In this document: piece by piece, positions 53,803 through 63,697 of the stretch
How positions within the stretch are numbered: the first letter of the stretch is position 1
How the letters are laid out: each line of letters begins with the position of its first letter
NCBI RefSeq assembly: GCF_003224335.1
Contig: NZ_QKLF01000006.1
Coordinates: forward strand, 1-64,000
DNA from: Curtobacterium sp. MCJR17_055
GTDB taxonomy: Bacteria > Actinomycetota > Actinomycetes > Actinomycetales > Microbacteriaceae
DNA length: 64,000 nt
Direction: 5' to 3'
The notes under the pieces: generated by a model
What the model saw: only the letters and a program-made list of their open reading frames with translations
Told to the model about the DNA's origin: nothing
Database searches by the model: none
Made by a program: the position numbers and the translations under genes

Positions 53803-54631
53803 GCCCCCCACCGGAGACGACCTGCAGCGGATGCTCGTCTCGATGAAGCAGACCGTCCTCGACCGCGCCGAGGACCGTCGCCCCGCACCGCGCCGTCGCG
53901 GCCGACGTGCCGGCATCGCGATCGGCGTGATCGCGCTGCTCGGCCTCGGCGCCACGAGCGGGGCTGTCGCCCTCGGGATGATCCCGCAGCCCTTCGCCGA
54001 GCCCGCACCCACCTCCACGCCGAGCCCCACAGCGCCGGCCGTACCGAGCACCCCAGCAGCGGCACCGGTCCAGGAGGTCCCGGTTCCCGTCCCGACACCG
54101 ACACCGACGCCGACGCCGACGAGGGGCGCATTCGTGCTGGACGACCCGTCGACGTGGACCATCTCGGCGAACGAGGTCGGACCGGTCGCCCTCGGCGGGC
54201 AGTTCGACGATGAGGTCGACGACCTCGGCTCCGGTTCCGTCCGGCCGCCGGTGGACGACGCGTGCCCTGCTCCGGGTCAGGGTGTCTGGACCTGGGATGA
54301 CGGAACGAAGATCGAGGTCCTCTCGGATCTCGGGAACGTCGTCCGCATGGTCCGGGTCATCGGCGCCGACCCGACGGCCGATCTCCCCGACCCGTCACGG
54401 CCCGGCCCGAGGACCGCGGGGGGTTTCGGCCGCGGTGCGACGCTCACACAACTCCGATCCGAGTACCACGACCTCCGCCCGGCGAACCCGGCAGCCTCCG
54501 GTCAGTGGTCCGTCTGGCAGGCGTCCAGCGCCAGCGGGACGATCACCTTCGAGACGGGCATCGATGGGGAGACCGTGGTCGGCATCCGGATAGGGGACGA
54601 GTCGCAGCTGCCGCAGACCGTCTGCGACTGA
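53792..54631 (+). CDS. Probable membrane-anchored anti-sigma partner
   Basis: 279 residues. Cytosolic N-terminus of about 45 residues, one membrane segment (IAIGVIALLGLGATSGAVAL), a Pro/Thr-rich spacer with a PTPTPTPTPT run, then an extracellular beta-rich domain. No ZAS/anti-sigma HxxxCxxC motif, so anti-sigma function rests on gene order and topology. The extracytoplasmic part could sense an envelope signal. Confidence 0.7.
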   Translation: MNTEPPTGDDLQRMLVSMKQTVLDRAEDRRPAPRRRGRRAGIAIGVIALLGLGATSGAVALGMIPQPFAEPAPTSTPSPTAPAVPSTPAAAPVQEVPVPVPTPTPTPTPTRGAFVLDDPSTWTISANEVGPVALGGQFDDEVDDLGSGSVRPPVDDACPAPGQGVWTWDDGTKIEVLSDLGNVVRMVRVIGADPTADLPDPSRPGPRTAGGFGRGATLTQLRSEYHDLRPANPAASGQWSVWQASSASGTITFETGIDGETVVGIRIGDESQLPQTVCD

Positions 54632-54633
54632 CC

Positions 54634-54681
54634 GACGACGGGCGGGAAGCGGCCATTGGGGGGCGCGTCCCGCCCGTCGTC
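54634..54681 (+). terminator. Terminator after sigma/anti-sigma operon
   Basis: GACGACGGGCGGGA pairs with TCCCGCCCGTCGTC around a 20-nt loop, 3 nt after the stop codon. Confidence 0.75.
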
Positions 54682-54794
54682 ACACCGGTGGGGCTGAGCG
54701 CTCGTTCACGGACGGCTGTGACAGCGCCGGGGTGTGGACAGGAAACGTCCTCCCTGCGGACCCCGCACCGTGACGCGCCTACCGTGAGGGCGTC

Positions 54795-56345
54795 ATGACA
54801 GCCGAACACCGCAGACCCGCCGAGCCCGATGCGGCTCCGTCCGTCGCCCACCACACGGCGCACCACGCTGCGCCCGCCGATGCGTCGAAGCCCGCGCAGA
54901 CCGACGACCGCAGCTCCGGCGACCAGCCGGACCCGAACCGCTGGAAGGCGCTCGTCATCTGCCTGCTCGGCGGGGGCATCGTCCTGCTCGACGTCTCGAT
55001 CGTCAACGTCGCGCTGCAGTCCATCTCAACGGGGCTGCCCGGCACCACGCCCGAGGCGGTCCAGTGGATCCTGTCCGGGTACGCGCTGTCCTTCGGGCTG
55101 CTGCTCGTGCCCGGTGGACGACTCGGTGACGCCACCGGCCGACGTCGGATGTTCGTGATCGGGGTCGGCCTGTTCACCCTGGCGAGCGCCCTCTGCGGCT
55201 TCGCACCGAACGGCATCGTCCTGGTCGTCGCCCGTCTGCTGCAGGGCCTGGCCGGCGGCCTGCTCACGCCGCAGGTCACCGCGCTCATCCAGCAGCTGTT
55301 CCGCGGCAAGGAGCGCGGCACCGCGTTCGGCCTCTTCGGCGCCACCGTCGGCATCGCGACCGCGATCGGTCCGCTCATCGGCGGTCTGCTCATCACGGCC
55401 TTCGGCACCGAGAACGGCTGGCGGTTCGTCTTCTTCGTGAACCTGCCCGTCGGACTCGTCACGATCCTCCTGGCCTTCCGGTACCTGCCCGCACCGAACG
55501 GGGACGAGCGGGGGAAGAAGCACGACTTCGACCCCGTCGGCATCGTGCTCCTCGGTGCCGCCGTGGTCGCCCTGCTGCTGCCGTTCGTGCAGTCGCAGGA
55601 GTGGAAGGGGAACGCGAAGTGGTGGCTCATCGTCGTCGCCGTCGTGTTCGGCGTGCTGTTCGTCCTGTGGGAGCGGCACTACGGGCGGACGAAGGAGCCC
55701 GTGGTCGACCTGCGGCTGTTCGGCCGCCGGTCGTTCTCGCTCGGCGTCGGTCTGGCGACGGTGTACTTCGCCGGCTTCACCCCGCTGTTCTTCGTCCTGA
55801 CGCTCGCACTGCAGTCCGGCCTGCACTACTCCGCGCTGATGGCCGGACTGGCGTCGATCCCGTTCGCCATCGGCTCGGGCATCGCGTCGACCGTCGGCGG
55901 CCGCGTCGTGCACCGCTTCGGTCGGCAGCTCATCGTCATCGGGACGATCCTCGTCCTCATCGGGCTCGGTGCGGTCGTCTGGGTGGTCGCGAACCACTTC
56001 GAGTCGGACCTGGGATGGTGGCTCGTCCTGCCGCTGCTCGTCGCCGGCATCGGGTCCGGGCTCACCATCTCGCCGAACCAGACCCTCACGCTCTCCGAGG
56101 TGCCGGTCGAGCAGGGCGGATCGGCGGGCGGGCTGATCCAGGTCGGTGCCCGCGTCGGCTCCGCGATCGGCATCGCAGCGGTCGGCAGCGTGTTCTACTC
56201 CACGCTCGCGAGTTCGCGCGGCGACTACGCGCAGGGCCTGCCGCTCGGCCTCGCGGTGTCGCTCGGGTTCGTCGCGGTGGCGCTGGTCGCGGGGATCGTC
56301 GACGTGGTCGTCGGGAAGCGACACGGCACCGAGGCGTCGATCTGA
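54795..56345 (+). CDS. DHA2-type MFS multidrug transporter
   Basis: 516 residues, about 14 membrane segments after a 50-residue His/Ala-rich cytosolic head. Motifs of drug:H+ antiporters: LDVSIVNVALQSI (segment 1), GRLGDATGRRRMFVIG (loop 2-3) and the GIATAIGPLIGG motif C. Likely efflux pump; substrate unknown. TACCGT lies 9 nt before the ATG. Confidence 0.92.
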   Translation: MTAEHRRPAEPDAAPSVAHHTAHHAAPADASKPAQTDDRSSGDQPDPNRWKALVICLLGGGIVLLDVSIVNVALQSISTGLPGTTPEAVQWILSGYALSFGLLLVPGGRLGDATGRRRMFVIGVGLFTLASALCGFAPNGIVLVVARLLQGLAGGLLTPQVTALIQQLFRGKERGTAFGLFGATVGIATAIGPLIGGLLITAFGTENGWRFVFFVNLPVGLVTILLAFRYLPAPNGDERGKKHDFDPVGIVLLGAAVVALLLPFVQSQEWKGNAKWWLIVVAVVFGVLFVLWERHYGRTKEPVVDLRLFGRRSFSLGVGLATVYFAGFTPLFFVLTLALQSGLHYSALMAGLASIPFAIGSGIASTVGGRVVHRFGRQLIVIGTILVLIGLGAVVWVVANHFESDLGWWLVLPLLVAGIGSGLTISPNQTLTLSEVPVEQGGSAGGLIQVGARVGSAIGIAAVGSVFYSTLASSRGDYAQGLPLGLAVSLGFVAVALVAGIVDVVVGKRHGTEASI

Positions 56346-56433
56346 CGCCGCGCACACTGCACCCGGATCCGGACATCGACGCGCACCGATCGGCCACGGC
56401 GTTGACTGGCCCGGTCACACGACTGGAGGACAC

Positions 56434-57252
56434 ATGAGCAAGACCTGGTTCATCACCGGAGCATCCAAGGGCTTCGGCCGCGAGTGGGCGGAAGCAGCAC
56501 TCGAACGCGGCGACTCCGTCACCGGCACGGCGCGCAACCTCGACGACGTGCAGGACCTCGTCGACCAGTACCCGGACACGTTCCTCGCGCTCCGGCTCGA
56601 CGTGACCGACCGGGACGCCGACCGCGATGCCATCGCCCGTGCCGCGGAGCACTTCGGGTCGCTCGACGTCGTCGTCAACAACGCCGGCTTCGGCCACTTC
56701 GGCATGGTCGAGGAACTCAGCGAGGACGAGCTCCGCGCCCAGCTCGAGACCAACCTGTTCGGCGCCGTGTGGGTCACCCAGGCGGCACTGCCGATCATGC
56801 GCGAGCAGGGCTCCGGGCACGTCATCCAGGTGTCGAGCATCGGCGGCATCAGCGCGTTCCCGACGGTCGGCGCCTACCACGCGTCGAAGTGGGCACTCGA
56901 GGGCCTGTCGCAGTCGCTCGCCCAGGAGGTCGCGGGCTTCGGCATCTCCGTCACCCTCATCGAGCCCGGCGGGTTCTCCACCGACTGGTCCGGCCCGTCG
57001 TCGAAGCACAGCGAGGAGAACCCGGCCTACGCTGAGGTCCGCGAAGCCGCGGCGAAGCGCCCCTCGGCGGCCGACCCGGGCAAGCCGGAGGCCACGCGGG
57101 CCGCGATCCTGAAGGTCGTCGACGCCGAGCAGCCCCCGCTCCGGGTGTTCTTCGGCAAGGCTCCGCTCGGTATCGCGGAGCGTGACTACGAGTCGCGCCT
57201 CGCGACGTGGCGCGAGTGGCAGCCCGTCGCCGAAGCGGCACACGGCGCCTGA
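56434..57252 (+). CDS. Short-chain dehydrogenase/reductase
   Basis: 272 residues from an ATG behind TGGAGGA. Classical SDR: TWFITGASKGFGREWAEAA (cofactor), NNAGFG, SSIGG (Ser) and YHASKWALEG (YxxxK). NAD(P)-dependent oxidoreductase; substrate unknown. Separated from the MFS gene by 88 nt. Confidence 0.93.
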   Translation: MSKTWFITGASKGFGREWAEAALERGDSVTGTARNLDDVQDLVDQYPDTFLALRLDVTDRDADRDAIARAAEHFGSLDVVVNNAGFGHFGMVEELSEDELRAQLETNLFGAVWVTQAALPIMREQGSGHVIQVSSIGGISAFPTVGAYHASKWALEGLSQSLAQEVAGFGISVTLIEPGGFSTDWSGPSSKHSEENPAYAEVREAAAKRPSAADPGKPEATRAAILKVVDAEQPPLRVFFGKAPLGIAERDYESRLATWREWQPVAEAAHGA

Positions 57253-57267
57253 CCGGCTGCAGCATCA

Positions 57268-57310
57268 GGACGGGAGGCACGGTGGCGGGCGGGCACCGTG
57301 CCTCCCGTCC
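57268..57310 (+). terminator. Terminator after SDR
   Basis: Perfect 17-bp stem GGACGGGAGGCACGGTG / CACCGTGCCTCCCGTCC with a 9-nt loop (GCGGGCGGG), 15 nt after the stop. Right arm continues GTC, matching the inverted repeat after pyrG. Confidence 0.85.
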
Positions 57311-57508
57311 GTCGTGACCCGGCCACGCACGCCGCGGACCTGAGCCGACACCGGACCGCCGACGCGTACCGTCGGGGACACACGACGGAGCGACCCGGAA
57401 CGCGATCTGCAGCCGGACCCCGCCGCGGGCACGGCCTCGCGCTGCTGCCCGCCCCCGCGCGGCCGACCGCCTCGCCGCGCCAGCGCCACCGACCAGGAAG
57501 CGACTCCC

Positions 57509-58051
57509 ATGTCTGAGAACAACACCCTCATCCGCAGCATGCACGACCTCGGCCTCGCCGCCTGGTTCGGCGGCAACCTCATGGGTGCCACCGGGCTGAA
57601 CGGTGCCGCCGCCGGCGCGAAGGACCCCGTCGAGCGCCTCACCCTGTCGAGCGTCGGCTGGGGCAAGTGGGCACCGGTGCAGCTCGCCGCGCTCGCGGTG
57701 CACGGCATCGGCGGCATCGGCCTCATCGTCGCCAACCGCGACCGCCTCGGCGTGCAGCAGGGTGCCCGCACGAACACGGGCATCAAGCTGGTGCTGACCG
57801 GTGCGGCCCTCGTCACGACCTTCTGGTCGGCCTCGGTCGGCAAGAAGATGGCCGAGCACGCCCGCGAGGGCGCCGAGGGCGCCACCGAGCCGAGCGCCGA
57901 CGCGTCGGGCACGCTCAAGGCGGCGCAGCGGCAGCAGAAGATCCTGCAGTGGGCGACCCCGGCCCTCACCGCCGTGCTCCTCGTCATGGGTGCGCAGCAG
58001 GGGGAGCAGCAGCGGTCGAAGGCCGGCATCCTCGACAAGTGGCGTCGCTGA
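57509..58051 (+). CDS. Conserved membrane protein
   Basis: 180 residues from the ATG at 57509. Four hydrophobic segments; starts NTLIRSMHDLGLAAWFGGNL and ends QQRSKAGILDKWRR. TACCGT at 57366-57371 is a possible -10 box, leaving a long leader. Belongs to an uncharacterised family frequent in actinobacteria. Confidence 0.8.
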   Translation: MSENNTLIRSMHDLGLAAWFGGNLMGATGLNGAAAGAKDPVERLTLSSVGWGKWAPVQLAALAVHGIGGIGLIVANRDRLGVQQGARTNTGIKLVLTGAALVTTFWSASVGKKMAEHAREGAEGATEPSADASGTLKAAQRQQKILQWATPALTAVLLVMGAQQGEQQRSKAGILDKWRR

Positions 58052-58089
58052 CCGACTCGGTCCGTCGTGCGGTCGACGGCCCGACGCAC

Positions 58090-58767
58090 TCATCGCCCCG
58101 GCAGGGCCACCACCCGGTCGTGGTCCCACGGCTCGGTCCACCCGACCCGGTCGAACAGACCGTCGAGCAGTGTCGCGGTGAAGCCCCAGACGACGTGCGA
58201 GCCGGATGCGGTGTGGACCGTGAAGGCCGGGCTGCGCCACTCCCGGCCGTCGCGGTGGAAGGCCGTGACCCCGCGGTTCGCGGGGTCGAGGAGGTCGGCG
58301 ACCGGTGCGCGGAACACCGCGGCCGACTCCGCCTCGTCCACCACCCGCACCGGTGACGGCGCTCGCCACCACCCGAGCACCGGCGTCACCAGGTGCCGTG
58401 AGAACGCCAGCGGCACCGGAGCCGCGGTCCCGAGCACGTCGACGCCCGTGACGTCCAGGCCGGTCTCCTCACGGGCCTCCCGGAGCGCTGCCGCCACCGC
58501 GTCGGCGTCACCGGGGTCGACACGGCCGCCCGGGAAGGCGACCTCGCCCGCGTGGGACCGCAGGGTCGCGGCGCGCGCGAGCAGGAGCACGTCCAGGTCC
58601 CGTGCGACGTCACCGGCCCGGGCCGGGCGCTCACTCGGCACCTCGTCGAGCACGCCGAACAGCATGAGCACGGCGGCACGTCGCGGTGACGGTGCCGTGG
58701 GCATCCCGGTGACGAGCGGCGCCGCGCTCGGGGCGACGGCCGCCGCGAGTCGGTCGCGCGCGCTCAC
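58090..58767 (-). CDS. CoA-type nudix hydrolase
   Basis: 225 residues from a GTG in the GTGA overlap with an upstream ORF, with GAGGA 9 nt before it. LRSHAGEVAFPGGRVDPGDA, then ALREAREETGLDV: the nudix box preceded by the L-R-x(H)-x-G-E-V-x-F-P-G-G extension of CoA diphosphatases (NudL/YeaB). Hydrolyses CoA and derivatives in the family. Confidence 0.9.
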   Translation of the reverse strand: MSARDRLAAAVAPSAAPLVTGMPTAPSPRRAAVLMLFGVLDEVPSERPARAGDVARDLDVLLLARAATLRSHAGEVAFPGGRVDPGDADAVAAALREAREETGLDVTGVDVLGTAAPVPLAFSRHLVTPVLGWWRAPSPVRVVDEAESAAVFRAPVADLLDPANRGVTAFHRDGREWRSPAFTVHTASGSHVVWGFTATLLDGLFDRVGWTEPWDHDRVVALPGR

Positions 58768-58814
58768 GGGGTCCTCGCAGCGGTGCGGACGGGCAACGTG
58801 CGGGGCGGGGTCAC
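58764..58814 (-). CDS. Leaderless 16-codon upstream ORF (leader peptide)
   Basis: On the minus strand TAGGCT is followed by 6 nt and a GTG at 58814 opening MTPPRTLPVRTAARTP. Its TGA overlaps the nudix GTG (GTGA). The RBS of the nudix gene lies inside it. This arrangement would couple nudix translation to the leader peptide. Whether it is translated is inferred from spacing only. Confidence 0.4.
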   Translation of the reverse strand: MTPPRTLPVRTAARTP

Positions 58815-58854
58815 GATGCCAGCCTAGGCACCGGTCGGAGGCGCGGCTGGCTGC

Positions 58855-58882
58855 GTGACCCCCTGGCTGGCCAGGGGGTCAC
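58855..58882. other. Perfect hairpin in a divergent promoter region
   Basis: GTGACCCCCTGG, loop CTGG, CCAGGGGGTCAC; 12-bp stem. Lies between the divergent nudix and ABC transporter genes, where a terminator makes little sense, so it may be an operator (perhaps for the two-component system at 61637-63654) or an RNA leader element. Confidence 0.5.
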
Positions 58883-58933
58883 GGCCGGGTCCGCACGCTG
58901 TTCCGGAGGCGTCGGGACGGCTGTGATCGAGGC

Positions 58934-59698
58934 ATGACAACGACCACCCCCACCCAGCCCCTCGTCCACCACGACACCGCGTTGGCGCTCCTCGGCGTCA
59001 CCCGGACCCACGGCACCGGTGACGCGAGCGTGACCGCGCTCCGCGACGTCACCCTCGAACTCCACACCGGCTCCTGGACCGCGATCATGGGTCCTTCTGG
59101 CTCCGGGAAGTCGACCCTCCTGCAGATCGCCGCCGGCCTCGACCAGGTCGACTCCGGCCGCGTCGTCCTCGGCGGGACGGACATCACCGACGCCACGGAC
59201 CACGAGCGCACGCTGCTGCGCCGCAACCGCATCGGGTTCGTCTTCCAGGCGTTCAACCTCATCGCGTCGCTGACCGCGGAGCAGAACGTCGCGCTGCCGC
59301 TCGAGCTCGCGGGCGGTCACCCGTCCCGGCAGATGATCCGCGACGCCCTCGCCCGCGTCGGGCTGGGCGACCGGGTGGGACACCGGCCACGGGAGCTCTC
59401 CGGCGGGCAGCAACAGCGCGTCGCGATCGCCCGCGCGATGATCACCGCACCCGAGGTCCTGTTCGCCGACGAGCCGACCGGGGCGCTCGACTCCACCGCC
59501 GCCCGCGTGGTCCTGGCGATGATGCGCGAGATGACCGACGCCGGGCAGACCATCCTCATGGTCACCCACGACCCGGCTGCCGCGGCCGCCGCCGACTCCA
59601 CCGTGTTCCTCCGCGACGGCCAGCTCGTCGACGCCCTCACCGGCGCCGACGCCGCCACGATCGCGAACCGCCTCGTCAGCCTGGAGACGGGACGATGA
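58934..59698 (+). CDS. MacB-type ABC transporter ATP-binding protein
   Basis: 254 residues. Walker [11 protein letters not shown]-loop [12 protein letters not shown], signature [15 protein letters not shown], Walker [13 protein letters not shown] and H-loop VTHD. Size and sequence are of the LolD/MacB branch pairing with FtsX-like permeases. TGTGAT 6 nt upstream could be a -10 box. Overlaps the permease gene by 4 nt. Confidence 0.95.
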   Translation: MTTTTPTQPLVHHDTALALLGVTRTHGTGDASVTALRDVTLELHTGSWTAIMGPSGSGKSTLLQIAAGLDQVDSGRVVLGGTDITDATDHERTLLRRNRIGFVFQAFNLIASLTAEQNVALPLELAGGHPSRQMIRDALARVGLGDRVGHRPRELSGGQQQRVAIARAMITAPEVLFADEPTGALDSTAARVVLAMMREMTDAGQTILMVTHDPAAAAAADSTVFLRDGQLVDALTGADAATIANRLVSLETGR

Positions 59699-61632
59699 AC
59701 CGCATCGCACTGAGCGGCTTCCGGGAACGCTGGCAGACGTACGTCGGCGCGATCGTCACCGTCGCCCTCGGCGTCGGGCTCGTGCAGGCGTCGCTGCTGC
59801 TCCTGCTGTCCGTGCTCGGCATGCAGCCGGCGGCCGGCGCCGATGCGCTCACCCAGGCCCGGGCGGACGGCAGCAGGATCGTCGCGGTCACCGTCGTGTC
59901 CGTCACCCTCGGGTTCGCGGCCTTCCTCGCGGTGTTCATCATCGCGTCGACCTTCGCCTTCTCGGTCACCGAGCGGCGACGGGACCTCGCCCTGCTGCGC
60001 ATCGTCGGAGCCGAGGTCGGGCAGGTACGACGGATGCTCCGTGGCGAGGCCGTCGTCCTCGGCCTCGCCGGGGCCGTGCTCGGCATCCCGGCCGGCATCG
60101 CACTGATGGCGGTGGAGACGCGCATGCTCGTGGCCGCCGGCTTCGTGCCGTCCGGCTTCTCCCCGTCCTGGCAGGTCTGGGTCGTGCCCGCGTCCCTCGC
60201 CGTCGGGATCGGCCTGGCGTCGGCGGGCGTCGCCGTCGCCGCGCGCCGAGCAGCGCGCATCGACCCGCTCGACGCGGTGCGGGAGACCTGCGCTGCCGCA
60301 CGACCGATGACGCGGTCGCGATGGGTCGGCGGGCTGGTGCTCGCCGTGGTGACGGTCGCCCTGGTCGTCCTCGCACCCGTGGGCGGGCTCGCCGGCGCGC
60401 AGGCGATGGCGATGTCAGCGGGCATCACCGGCGCACTCGCGATCACGATGACCGCCCCGGTGCTCGTGCCGCTCGTGGCAGCCGTCCTCCCGCGTCCGCG
60501 TTCGGCGGTCGGGTCGCTGGCCGTCGCGGAACTCCGCGACGCCCGGACCCGCTCGGCCTCCACCGCCGCCCCGCTCGTCGTCCTGCTGGCCCTGGTGCTG
60601 AGCCAGCCGATCGCGATGCTGTCCTTCACCGACGCCGCGACCGCCCAGATCGCGCGGGGCACGGACGCGGACCTCGTGCTGCAGACGACCGGCGCGTTCA
60701 CCGCGGACCCGGCTTCGGTGCCCGGGGTCGCGGCCGCGTCCACCGAGTGGGCCGTCCCCGTGCGGGTCCAGCCGTCCGGGTCGGCCGTCCCGGGGATGTC
60801 CGAGGAACTCGCGGGGACGCCGCTCGCCGTCACGACGGAGGCCCTCGTGGTCGATCCCGAGGGGTTCGCGGCGGCACACCCCGGTGCGCGTACCGCGATG
60901 CAGGACCTCGGCGGTCGGTCCGCGGCCCCCGGCCCCGGTGCGACCGGACTCGGTCTCGGACGAGCCGGGACCGTGGCCATCGGTGACCGTGCCCTCGGGG
61001 CGGTCCGGTTCGGTGTCCCCGTACCGGCCGGGAGCGCCGGGCAGGTCGGGATCGTCGTCCCCCGGGGCCTGGTGCCGGCGGACGTCCTGGCCGACAGTCC
61101 CGCGACCACGTTCGTCGTCCTCCGCCAGGGTGCGGACCGCGACGCCGTCACCGCCGCCCTCGCCCGCATCGGGACGGTGGCGGAGACCGACGCCTGGGCC
61201 GAGGACGCCGGGGCCGCCGGGCTCGACCAGAACACCCGCGTCCTGCTCGTCGTGATGGCGGTCGGTGCGCTCTACGCGGTGATCGGTGTCCTCAACGCCG
61301 TCGCGATCGCGACCTCCGGCCGACGCCGGGCCTTCGCGGTGGCCCGCGCGAGCGGGATGACGCGCGGACAGGTCCTGGCCGCGGCGACACTCGAGACCGT
61401 CCTCGTCGCCGGTTCAGCGGTCGGGCTGGCGCTCGTCGCGACCGCGATGACCGCGGCGGCCGTGCTCGCCGGGACGGCCCAGGCCACGGGAGCAGCGGTG
61501 CTGCACGTGCCGTGGCTCCTCGTCGTCGCGGCGAGCGGCGGCGGGCTCGTCCTGACGGGGGCGGCCGGGCTCGTGGCGGCGGCGGTCGCGACGCGTCAGG
61601 GCCCCGCGACGCTCCTGGCAGCGCGAGGATAG
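59695..61632 (+). CDS. FtsX-like ABC transporter permease
   Basis: 645 residues. N-terminal membrane segment, FtsX-domain helices in [20 protein letters not shown] and around [20 protein letters not shown], a large extracytoplasmic part (about 330-510) and a second FtsX-like set ending LLAARG. Works with the adjacent ATPase in peptide or drug extrusion/mechanotransmission. The adjoining histidine kinase suggests stress- or antibiotic-induced control. Confidence 0.9.
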   Translation: MNRIALSGFRERWQTYVGAIVTVALGVGLVQASLLLLLSVLGMQPAAGADALTQARADGSRIVAVTVVSVTLGFAAFLAVFIIASTFAFSVTERRRDLALLRIVGAEVGQVRRMLRGEAVVLGLAGAVLGIPAGIALMAVETRMLVAAGFVPSGFSPSWQVWVVPASLAVGIGLASAGVAVAARRAARIDPLDAVRETCAAARPMTRSRWVGGLVLAVVTVALVVLAPVGGLAGAQAMAMSAGITGALAITMTAPVLVPLVAAVLPRPRSAVGSLAVAELRDARTRSASTAAPLVVLLALVLSQPIAMLSFTDAATAQIARGTDADLVLQTTGAFTADPASVPGVAAASTEWAVPVRVQPSGSAVPGMSEELAGTPLAVTTEALVVDPEGFAAAHPGARTAMQDLGGRSAAPGPGATGLGLGRAGTVAIGDRALGAVRFGVPVPAGSAGQVGIVVPRGLVPADVLADSPATTFVVLRQGADRDAVTAALARIGTVAETDAWAEDAGAAGLDQNTRVLLVVMAVGALYAVIGVLNAVAIATSGRRRAFAVARASGMTRGQVLAAATLETVLVAGSAVGLALVATAMTAAAVLAGTAQATGAAVLHVPWLLVVAASGGGLVLTGAAGLVAAAVATRQGPATLLAARG

Positions 61633-61636
61633 GCCC

Positions 61637-62977
61637 GTGACGGAGAGACGACGACGGTACGTCGACGAGTGGCGCGGCTGGACCGGGCGGACCTGGTACC
61701 TCCTGACGGCACTCCCGGTGGACCTCGTCGGCTTCGTCGTCGTCCTGACCCTGCTGTGCCTGGGGATCGGGCTGGGGATCGTGTGGGTGGGGCTCCCGGT
61801 GCTGGCCGTGACCGTGCGGACCGGACGCCTGCTCGGGGTGTTCGCCCGCCGCCGGGCGGGCAGGGTCGGCGAGGTCCCGGATGCTCCGGACTGGACGGTC
61901 CGTCCGACCCTCCCGACCGGCGTCCCCGGGGTGCGGTTGGTGGCGCCGCTCGCGGACACCAGGAACTGGGCCGCGACCGTCCACACCCTCGCGACCTTCC
62001 CGGTGTCGGTCGCCACGTGGGTGGCCACGGTGACGTGGGGCGCGCTCGCACTGGGCGCCGTCACGTACCCGGCGTGGAGCTGGGCCGTCACCCCGGCCGA
62101 CGACATCTGGCTGGAGCGGGTGGCCGCGGGCATCGGGGAGACCGGGCAGTGGACCGGGACGGTGCTCCGGCCGGTGGTCGTCGTCCTCGCCGGACTCGTC
62201 CTCGCCGCGACGTTCCCGTTCGTCACACGCGTCCTGGTCGTGCCGCACCTGGTGCTCGCCGGACTCCTCCTCGGGGAGCGGCAGGACGTGCAGCTGCTCC
62301 GTGGGGCGCAGCGCGCCGAGGCCGGACGTCGGGCCGCCCTCCTCGCCGAGGACGCCTCGCTGCGCCGGCTCGAGCGGGACATCCACGACGGCCCCCAGCA
62401 GCAGCTGCTCCGCCTGCAGTACGACCTGGCCATCGCCCTCCGCCGGTTCCCGGACGACACCGCAGCCGCCGAGCGGCTCGTCGAGGAGTCGTTGGACCGG
62501 TCGAAGGTCGTGCTCGAGACGATCCGGAACCTCTCCCGCGGACTCGCACCGCCGATCCTCCAGGACCGCGGTCTCGCGGCGGCCGTCCAGGCCCTGGCCG
62601 AGGACAGCGTCCTGCCGACGACGGCGGACGTCCGGCTGGACGCCGCCGGGGCCGGGCTCGCCGCCGTCGAGCGGAGTGCCTACGCGATCCTGTCGGAACT
62701 GCTCACGAACGTGACGAAGCACGCCCATGCGAGCAGCGCGACGATCCGGGCGGTGGCCGCCCCGGGCGGCGACCTCGAACTGGAGGTCCGCGACGACGGG
62801 GTCGGCGGCGCCCGACTCGACCCCGGACACGGGCTGGACGGACTCCGGGACCGCGTGGAGGGTCTCCAGGGCGTGTTCACGGTCATCAGCCCGCCCGGGG
62901 GACCGACCGTGGTGCGGGTCCGCATCCCGGTCCCCGTCGAGGCACCGGCGACCGGAGGTCGTACCCTGACCGGGTGA
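61637..62977 (+). CDS. Sensor histidine kinase (NarL/LiaS type)
   Basis: 446 residues from a GTG 4 nt after the permease stop. N-terminal sensor domain with about four membrane segments; HisKA_3 box RRLERDIHDGPQQQLLRLQY with the phospho-acceptor His near residue 250; ATPase domain with ELLTNVTKHAHASS (N box) and RDDGVGGARL (G box). No large extracellular sensor, so it may read the transporter state or the membrane. Confidence 0.93.
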   Translation: MTERRRRYVDEWRGWTGRTWYLLTALPVDLVGFVVVLTLLCLGIGLGIVWVGLPVLAVTVRTGRLLGVFARRRAGRVGEVPDAPDWTVRPTLPTGVPGVRLVAPLADTRNWAATVHTLATFPVSVATWVATVTWGALALGAVTYPAWSWAVTPADDIWLERVAAGIGETGQWTGTVLRPVVVVLAGLVLAATFPFVTRVLVVPHLVLAGLLLGERQDVQLLRGAQRAEAGRRAALLAEDASLRRLERDIHDGPQQQLLRLQYDLAIALRRFPDDTAAAERLVEESLDRSKVVLETIRNLSRGLAPPILQDRGLAAAVQALAEDSVLPTTADVRLDAAGAGLAAVERSAYAILSELLTNVTKHAHASSATIRAVAAPGGDLELEVRDDGVGGARLDPGHGLDGLRDRVEGLQGVFTVISPPGGPTVVRVRIPVPVEAPATGGRTLTG

Positions 62978-63654
62978 CCCTCGGAGCAGGTGCAGTCCCC
63001 GCCGCGTTGCGCATCGTCCTCGCCGAGGACTCGGTCCTGCTCCGGGAGGGCACGATCCGCCTGCTCGAGGAGGCCGGGTTCACGATCGGCGGGTCGTACG
63101 GGGACGCCGGCGGCCTGCTCGCTGAGCTCGCGACCGTGCGACCGGACGTCGCCGTGCTCGACGTGCGGATGCCGCCCACGTTCCGGGACGAGGGTCTCCG
63201 CGCGGCGATCCGGATCCGGACCGAGCACCCCGAGGTGGCTGTGCTGCTGCTCAGTCAGTACGCGGAACTCGACTACGCACGAGAGCTCCTCGCGACCGGC
63301 GAACACCACGTCGGGTACCTGTTGAAGGACCGGATCTCGTCGATCGACGACCTCCGGGACGACGTCGCCCGGGTCGCCCGCGGCGGTCTGGTCCTCGACC
63401 CGCAGATCGTCCAGCGCCTCATCACCCGCCGGACCGACCCGGTCGAGCGCCTCACCCCGAGGGAACGCGACGTCCTCCGGCTCATCGCCGAGGGACAGAC
63501 CAACCAGGCGGTCGCGCACCGGCTGCGCATCGCGGTCGCGTCCGTCGAGAAGCACATCAGCTCGATCTTCACCAAGCTCGACCTCGAACCGACACCCGAC
63601 GCGCACCGGCGGGTGCTCGCCGTCCTCGCCTGGCTGCGGGGCGGCGGCGCCTGA
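62974..63654 (+). CDS. NarL-type response regulator
   Basis: 226 residues from the GTG in the GTGA overlap with the kinase gene; TACCCT ends 6 nt upstream, so a second leaderless start is also possible. Receiver: RIVLAEDSVLLREGTIRLLE and phospho-acceptor Asp in VAVLDVRMPP; LuxR helix-turn-helix LTPRERDVLRLIAEGQTNQA and VEKHISSIFTKL. Probably controls the ABC operon. Confidence 0.94.
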   Translation: MTLGAGAVPAALRIVLAEDSVLLREGTIRLLEEAGFTIGGSYGDAGGLLAELATVRPDVAVLDVRMPPTFRDEGLRAAIRIRTEHPEVAVLLLSQYAELDYARELLATGEHHVGYLLKDRISSIDDLRDDVARVARGGLVLDPQIVQRLITRRTDPVERLTPRERDVLRLIAEGQTNQAVAHRLRIAVASVEKHISSIFTKLDLEPTPDAHRRVLAVLAWLRGGGA

Positions 63655-63697
63655 CGGCAGCGGGACCCTGACGACACCGGACCGGGAGGACCACCGG

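Noticed and set aside
58855-58882. Intrinsic terminator
   Set aside because: It lies between two divergent starts and ends no gene on either strand.
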